Notes under the pieces: generated by a model
What the model saw: the letters and a program-made list of their open reading frames with translations, nothing else
Database searches by the model: none
Told to the model about the DNA's origin: nothing
Translations under genes and position numbers: made by a program
NCBI GenBank assembly: GCA_963696625.1
Contig: CAVOKZ010000005.1
Coordinates: 11,454 to 75,453, forward strand
Length of the DNA: 64,000 nucleotides
From: JAWVFN01 sp963696625
GTDB lineage: Bacteria; Actinomycetota; Thermoleophilia; Solirubrobacterales; 70-9
Direction: 5' to 3'
In this document: positions 60,387 through 64,000 of the stretch, piece by piece
How positions within the stretch are numbered: position 1 is the stretch's first letter
Layout of the letters: every line of letters starts with the position of its first letter

Positions 60387-61082
60387 ATGAGTGGTTCAAA
60401 CGGAAACGACAGGATGGAAAGACTGAGGGGGCGGAACGCGGTTTTGGATTGGCTGGCGCGGGCGCGGATCGCGGGGGTGAAGCCGATGGCGGTGGGGCTG
60501 GGGATCACCCCGAGGCGAGTTCGCGTGCACGCCGAGTCCCTGGAGGCGGACGGGCTGGTGGTGCGCAGCCAGCTCGGCGACGGCGGTGGCGGCGTGCTGG
60601 TGGTGACCGCACGCGGCGTGCGCGCCGCCGGCTACAAGCCCAACTCGCACACGACCACGCGCTCGATTACGGGGCTCCTGCACGGGCGCGGGGTGTCGTG
60701 GGTCGCGGCGCACTGTGAGCTGCGTGGGCGGCCCTGGTACGGCCCGGGCGATGTGCGCTCAGAAGACTGGGTCGTGAAGCTGCCCCCGAAGGCAGGCCCG
60801 GGCGCGCGCACCCACGCCGCCGACCTCGGCTTCATCCTCGACGGGGAGCGCTGGGCAGTCGAGTTCGAGCGGACGCCAAAGCCGCGGCCGCGGCTCCGCC
60901 GCATCCTCGAGGGCTACAGGCGCGCCCAGCTCTCCGGTCAGATCGACGCCGTCCTCTACGTCTGCGACGACGAGTGGATCCTCGACCTGGTCGAATCGAC
61001 GGCTGCCGAGGTGAAGCTTCACCGCGCGGTCCGCGACCTGGGCTGGGTGATCTCCGAGGCGACCAAGCAGCCGGTCCCCTGA
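60387..61082 (+). CDS. Replication-relaxation family protein (paralogue 2)
   Basis: 231 residues, homologous to the protein at 44729. The winged-helix part has RNAVLDWLARARIAGVKPMA and ITPRRVRVHAESLEADGLVV. The shared core is LLHGRGVSWVAAHCE, and the C-terminal domain has AADLGFILDGERWAVEFERT (D..E-x-E) and YRRAQLSGQIDAVLYVCDDE. ATG 60387 has GGAGGGGG just upstream. Placed between the multi-hairpin element and the coupling-protein gene, it is a good candidate for the DNA-recognition or nicking component of a transfer apparatus (inference). Confidence 0.82.
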   Translation: MSGSNGNDRMERLRGRNAVLDWLARARIAGVKPMAVGLGITPRRVRVHAESLEADGLVVRSQLGDGGGGVLVVTARGVRAAGYKPNSHTTTRSITGLLHGRGVSWVAAHCELRGRPWYGPGDVRSEDWVVKLPPKAGPGARTHAADLGFILDGERWAVEFERTPKPRPRLRRILEGYRRAQLSGQIDAVLYVCDDEWILDLVESTAAEVKLHRAVRDLGWVISEATKQPVP

Positions 61083-61128
61083 GGTCGGTGGGACAGAGGG
61101 GCCGCAGCGGCGTCGGCGAGGGGTAGAG

Positions 61129-62964
61129 ATGATCCCCGCCGGATACAAGACCAGCGCGATCCTGCTGTCGATCCTCGCCAGCGCCGGCTTGGGCGCCTTC
61201 GCGGCGCTCGCGGTCTACCGGCGCACCAACCTCTCGCCGCGCAACTGGTACGCCGCCGCGGCGCTGCTCGCGCTGTTGTTCGTCATCGCCCTGGTCGTCG
61301 GCGCGTGGGCGGTCGTGGCGCTGGGGCTGGGTGGCCTCTTCCTCGCGGCCTGGGGGGCGTCGGTGGTCGGCCACCGGTTGCGCCTCGGCGCCGGCAACGC
61401 CACCGGCGAGCTGCGCGACCTCGAGCGCCAGCGGGTGATGGCCTGGGAGCGCGGCCGGGTGAAGAGGATCCGGATCGACGGCCAGGGCGAGGTCGTCCCC
61501 GAGGTCGACTGGCCCGCGAAGCTTCCGTACGTGCCTCTCTCGGTTGACGAGAGTCAGGGCCGCGTTCCTCGCAAACGAGGTCGCCACATCCTCGTCCTCG
61601 GCGGCACCGGGTCGGGCAAGACAGTGAGCGCCGACCGGATCGCGCTCGGCCGGATCCTGGCCGATCGTGTGCCCGCGCTCGTCCTCGACCCGAAGGGAGA
61701 CGAGCGCCTCGCCCATGACCTGAAGTCCGCGGCGGACTTCCTCGGGCGGCCGTTCGTTCTCTTCGATCCGAAGGACGAGCAGAGCGACCACTGGGATCCG
61801 CTCTGGGCCGCCGACCCCGGCAGGACCGTGGCACGCATCCTCAGCCCGCTGGCCGCCGGCGATCCGTACTACTCCGACATGCTCCGGATCCATCTCGGCG
61901 TCGTCGCCGAGGCGCTCCGGGCCGTTGGCCTTTGGCCGGTGTCGATGCCGCTGTTGTTAGAGGCCGCGCAGACCGAGCGCTTCGAGGAGATCCAGGATCT
62001 CGTCGCCAAGCACGGGGTCCCGATCGAAATCGCCCGCCGCGTCGAGGAGCAGGCGGCGATCGTCGGCTCGAAGACCGGCGAGCGCGACATCAAGAGCGGC
62101 GCGGCGCGGCTTCGCGTGGTCGCCGGGACCACCTGGCGCCGGGTGCTCGAACCGCGCGGCGACGGCAAGGCGGTGCAACTGCCGGCCGCGCTTCGCGCCG
62201 GCGCGATCATCCTCTGGCGCACGTGGGTCGACGATCTCCGCGAGGAGGCCCAGGGGATTACGACCCTGGCGCTCGCGGACATCATCGCGGCGGCGGCCGA
62301 GCTGAAGGGCGAGCGCGACTGGCTGGTGTTGCTCGACGAGTTCGGCTCGGTGATGGAGGGGAACACCGCTCGCTTGGCTCTCGGGGTGCTCGGCCGCGCG
62401 AGGACCGCCGGGGGCCAGGCGATCGTCGTCACCCAGAGCGCGGCTGACGTGCCGAGCGCGACGGGCAACGACGCGATGCTCGAATCGCTCTCCGACAACT
62501 TCGCGGCTTTCGTCGTCCATCGCCAGACCTCCTCGCAGAGCCGCGACTGGGTCGCAAAGCTCTTCGGCACCCGGGAGCTCTGGCAGGCGACCGACCGCAC
62601 CGGCGGTGGCGGGGCGTACGCCGACGGGACCGGCTCGCGGCGTCGCATCCACGAGTTCCTCGTGCGGCCCGATCAGCTCAAGGAGCTCGACGTCGGCAAG
62701 GCGTTCGTCTGGACCCCGGCGGGGTCGGCGCCGCATCTCGTCGACGTGGCGATGGCTCCGCGTCTGCCCGAGCGCGAGCCGGTTGCGAGCGATTGCGTCT
62801 ACCACGACGCCGGGGCCAGCAGCCTCCGCGAATACCGGCAGCCTGTGGCGACCGAGCGTTCGACGAATTCTGGGAGCGCGAGCGCCGAGCGGGAGGCGTC
62901 CCTTGCCGACCGTGATGGGCTTGCCACAACCAACGAGCCTCGAGAAGACGATGAGCGCCTGTAG
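61129..62964 (+). CDS. TraG/VirD4-family conjugative coupling protein
   Basis: 611 residues. Two to three N-terminal membrane helices (ILLSILASAGLGAFAALAVY, ALLALLFVIALVVGAWAVVA) anchor a cytosolic hexameric ATPase. Walker A is ILVLGGTGSGKTVSA and Walker B is DWLVLLDEFGSVMEGNTARL. GQAIVVTQSAADVPSATGND and the C-terminal TraM-recognition-type segment (RRRIHEFLVRPDQLKELDVG) complete the fold. It links a relaxosome to a secretion channel. It is the only clear conjugation gene in the window and follows the replication-relaxation gene by 46 bp. Confidence 0.92.
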   Translation: MIPAGYKTSAILLSILASAGLGAFAALAVYRRTNLSPRNWYAAAALLALLFVIALVVGAWAVVALGLGGLFLAAWGASVVGHRLRLGAGNATGELRDLERQRVMAWERGRVKRIRIDGQGEVVPEVDWPAKLPYVPLSVDESQGRVPRKRGRHILVLGGTGSGKTVSADRIALGRILADRVPALVLDPKGDERLAHDLKSAADFLGRPFVLFDPKDEQSDHWDPLWAADPGRTVARILSPLAAGDPYYSDMLRIHLGVVAEALRAVGLWPVSMPLLLEAAQTERFEEIQDLVAKHGVPIEIARRVEEQAAIVGSKTGERDIKSGAARLRVVAGTTWRRVLEPRGDGKAVQLPAALRAGAIILWRTWVDDLREEAQGITTLALADIIAAAAELKGERDWLVLLDEFGSVMEGNTARLALGVLGRARTAGGQAIVVTQSAADVPSATGNDAMLESLSDNFAAFVVHRQTSSQSRDWVAKLFGTRELWQATDRTGGGGAYADGTGSRRRIHEFLVRPDQLKELDVGKAFVWTPAGSAPHLVDVAMAPRLPEREPVASDCVYHDAGASSLREYRQPVATERSTNSGSASAEREASLADRDGLATTNEPREDDERL

Positions 62965-62972
62965 TCGACGCC

Positions 62973-63599
62973 ATGGCTGAGGACGAGTTTTTCAAGCGGA
63001 TCGCCGAGGTGGACCTCGAACCGGAGGCACCTGCGAGCGAGCGCCCGGTCGGAACCGCGGCGCGACGGGGACAATCCGCGCGTGCGAGCAAGTCGGTGGA
63101 GGTTGCCCTTGTGGAGTCAGACGACGTGGGCTCACAGCACGAGGCAACCGAGAAGCCGGCGGTCAGCGAGCACCCATCAGTGGGCCGGCGCGGTGCGGCG
63201 TCGATTAGGCGCGCGGTCGTACGAATCAAGCTCGAGCGCGTGCGGATCACTGCGGTTGTCGCCGTCGGCCTGGGGCTAGGTCTGGCGGCGGCGCCCGTCG
63301 TGGTGGCACTCCACAGCGTCGGTGGCGGGTCGGCCTCGACGCCTCACAGCGAGGGCGCCGACGGGCTCATATCTCAGCTCGCGGCGGTGCGAGCAGACCG
63401 GCGCGCGATAAGCAAGGCCTTGGCGAGCGAGCGGGCGGCGAGGCAGCTCGAGCTGCGGCTGGCACGTACGCGGCAGGCAGGCCGAAGCAAGCAGCGCTCG
63501 GGCCAAGCCAGTGCGGCGCCGGTCGCTGCAGCAGCCGTGCCGCAGGCCAGGTCGGCCGGCACACAGGAGTCGTTTGGCTTCGAGCGGCCATTGCCCTGA
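62973..63599 (+). CDS. Single-pass membrane protein of unknown function
   Basis: 208 residues. A charged cytosolic N-terminus (MAEDEFFKRIAEVDLEPEAP) of about 85 residues ends in a basic segment (SIRRAVVRIKLERVRI). One membrane helix (TAVVAVGLGLGLAAAPVVVA) is followed by an exported helical/coiled part (LISQLAAVRADRRAISKALA) and an Ala-rich tail. It starts 8 bp after the coupling-protein gene, so it is probably part of the transfer operon. No family recognised. Confidence 0.6.
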   Translation: MAEDEFFKRIAEVDLEPEAPASERPVGTAARRGQSARASKSVEVALVESDDVGSQHEATEKPAVSEHPSVGRRGAASIRRAVVRIKLERVRITAVVAVGLGLGLAAAPVVVALHSVGGGSASTPHSEGADGLISQLAAVRADRRAISKALASERAARQLELRLARTRQAGRSKQRSGQASAAPVAAAAVPQARSAGTQESFGFERPLP

Positions 63600-63662
63600 G
63601 CCGAATCAAGTGCATCGCGCACAGTGCGCGTTCGATAGTCTCAATCGCCACGAGGAGGCGCT

Positions 63663-64000
63663 ATGGCAAGTAGTGCGACAGCGGAGCGGCGCTAGGGGCC
63701 GACAATTCGCCGGGACACTTCGCACGAGCGCGCGTCAGAGCGGCCAGAGGATGAACTGGCCCCATTCGTCAAGAGCGCGCGCGTGGCCGACTCGCCCGAG
63801 CGGCGGGTACAGGGTGAGCGCGGTTCAGCGGGGGTGGAGGGAGATTCGGAGGTGACCCTCGCGCCGCAAGCCACCGATCGCGACGAGCAGCTCGCCGGAT
63901 TCCGCGACCAGGTGGAGCGAACGATCGCGCGCAGCAGAAAGCTGCGCCAGATGGCCGAGCACACCGGCTACACCCCGGAGGACGTCGCCTCGGAGGCCTT
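63663..64000 (+). pseudogene. Open frame with an early amber stop, running off the window
   Basis: ATG 63663 has a strong GAGGAGG 8 nt upstream but meets TAG at 63693-63695 after ten codons. The same phase is then open to the window end (at least 101 codons), encoding VTLAPQATDRDEQLAGFRDQ and RSRKLRQMAEHTGYTPEDVA. Either the stop is a mutation or is read through, or the short frame is a leader and the main gene starts at GTG 63783 or GTG 63852. Confidence 0.4.

Larger units (their letters stand above)
46733..64000 (+). mobile_element. Probable second integrative (conjugative) element, left part
   Basis: Begins at the second tRNA-derived repeat, next to another integrase-tail-like sequence (46808-46860, doubled GACGCACGGTT units). 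It carries four defence loci, a second multi-hairpin element, a replication-relaxation protein and a TraG/VirD4-type coupling protein. The right border, integrase and intact tRNA are expected beyond the window. Confidence 0.5.

Overview
The window is GC-rich and looks like a chromosome of a deep-branching actinobacterium, most likely Thermoleophilia/Solirubrobacterales. This rests on protein character (a DUF3556 membrane protein, System I cytochrome c maturation genes in an actinobacterial setting, a PknB-like kinase) and on gene starts. Many genes begin at ATG/GTG 6-10 nt after a TANNNT box without a Shine-Dalgarno sequence, which suggests leaderless transcripts. The genus assignment is inference.

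Positions 1-31 kb are chromosomal backbone. In order they hold an ABC-2 permease end and a VOC protein; the glycolytic operon gap-pgk-tpiA-gpmI; hsp20 with a strong promoter; tgt; a patatin-like lipase; a PknB-like kinase with a lipoprotein; a phosphoesterase; an M48 protease; rlmH; and argS. A sugar/cell-surface block follows (O-antigen ligase, GDP-mannose 3,5-epimerase-like, glucose-1-phosphate cytidylyltransferase, CDP-glucose dehydratase-like) with a tRNA-Gly(CCC). Cytochrome c maturation genes are split into ccmG-ccmH (minus strand, 19-20 kb) and ccmE-ccmF-ccmI-like (26-29 kb), followed by secG and a solute-binding lipoprotein. Between rlmH and argS sits a small vapBC cassette bounded by a 24-bp direct repeat of the rlmH 3' end. 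This is the same chromosomal target used by staphylococcal SCC elements.

Positions 31.3-64 kb are an accessory region built by repeated insertion. Its left edge is a 59-nt 3' fragment of a tRNA-Leu(GAG). Then come an IS21-family element that truncated two genes, a cluster of toxin-antitoxin type genes and integrase relics with dispersed palindromic repeats, and a 7.4-kb integrative element bounded by 43-bp direct repeats of a CAT-anticodon tRNA 3' end. That element carries a ParB-like/Mrr-like pair, a NotI-type restriction-modification system (C5 methyltransferase, controller protein, NotI homologue), a replication-relaxation protein and a tyrosine integrase. To its right is the start of what looks like a second, conjugative element: a GmrSD-type enzyme fused to an alkyltransferase-like domain, a SIR2-STAND-HEAT protein, a frameshifted nuclease-like gene, a Type III restriction-modification system, an ETEC_3214-type membrane protein, a second replication-relaxation protein and a TraG/VirD4 coupling protein, running off the window.

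The most striking unexplained signal is a multi-hairpin element found just upstream of both replication-relaxation genes (44.55-44.70 kb and 60.21-60.36 kb). The stems are conserved by compensatory base changes while their sequences differ. I propose an origin of transfer or other relaxosome site. The smaller element would then be mobilizable by the conjugative neighbour.
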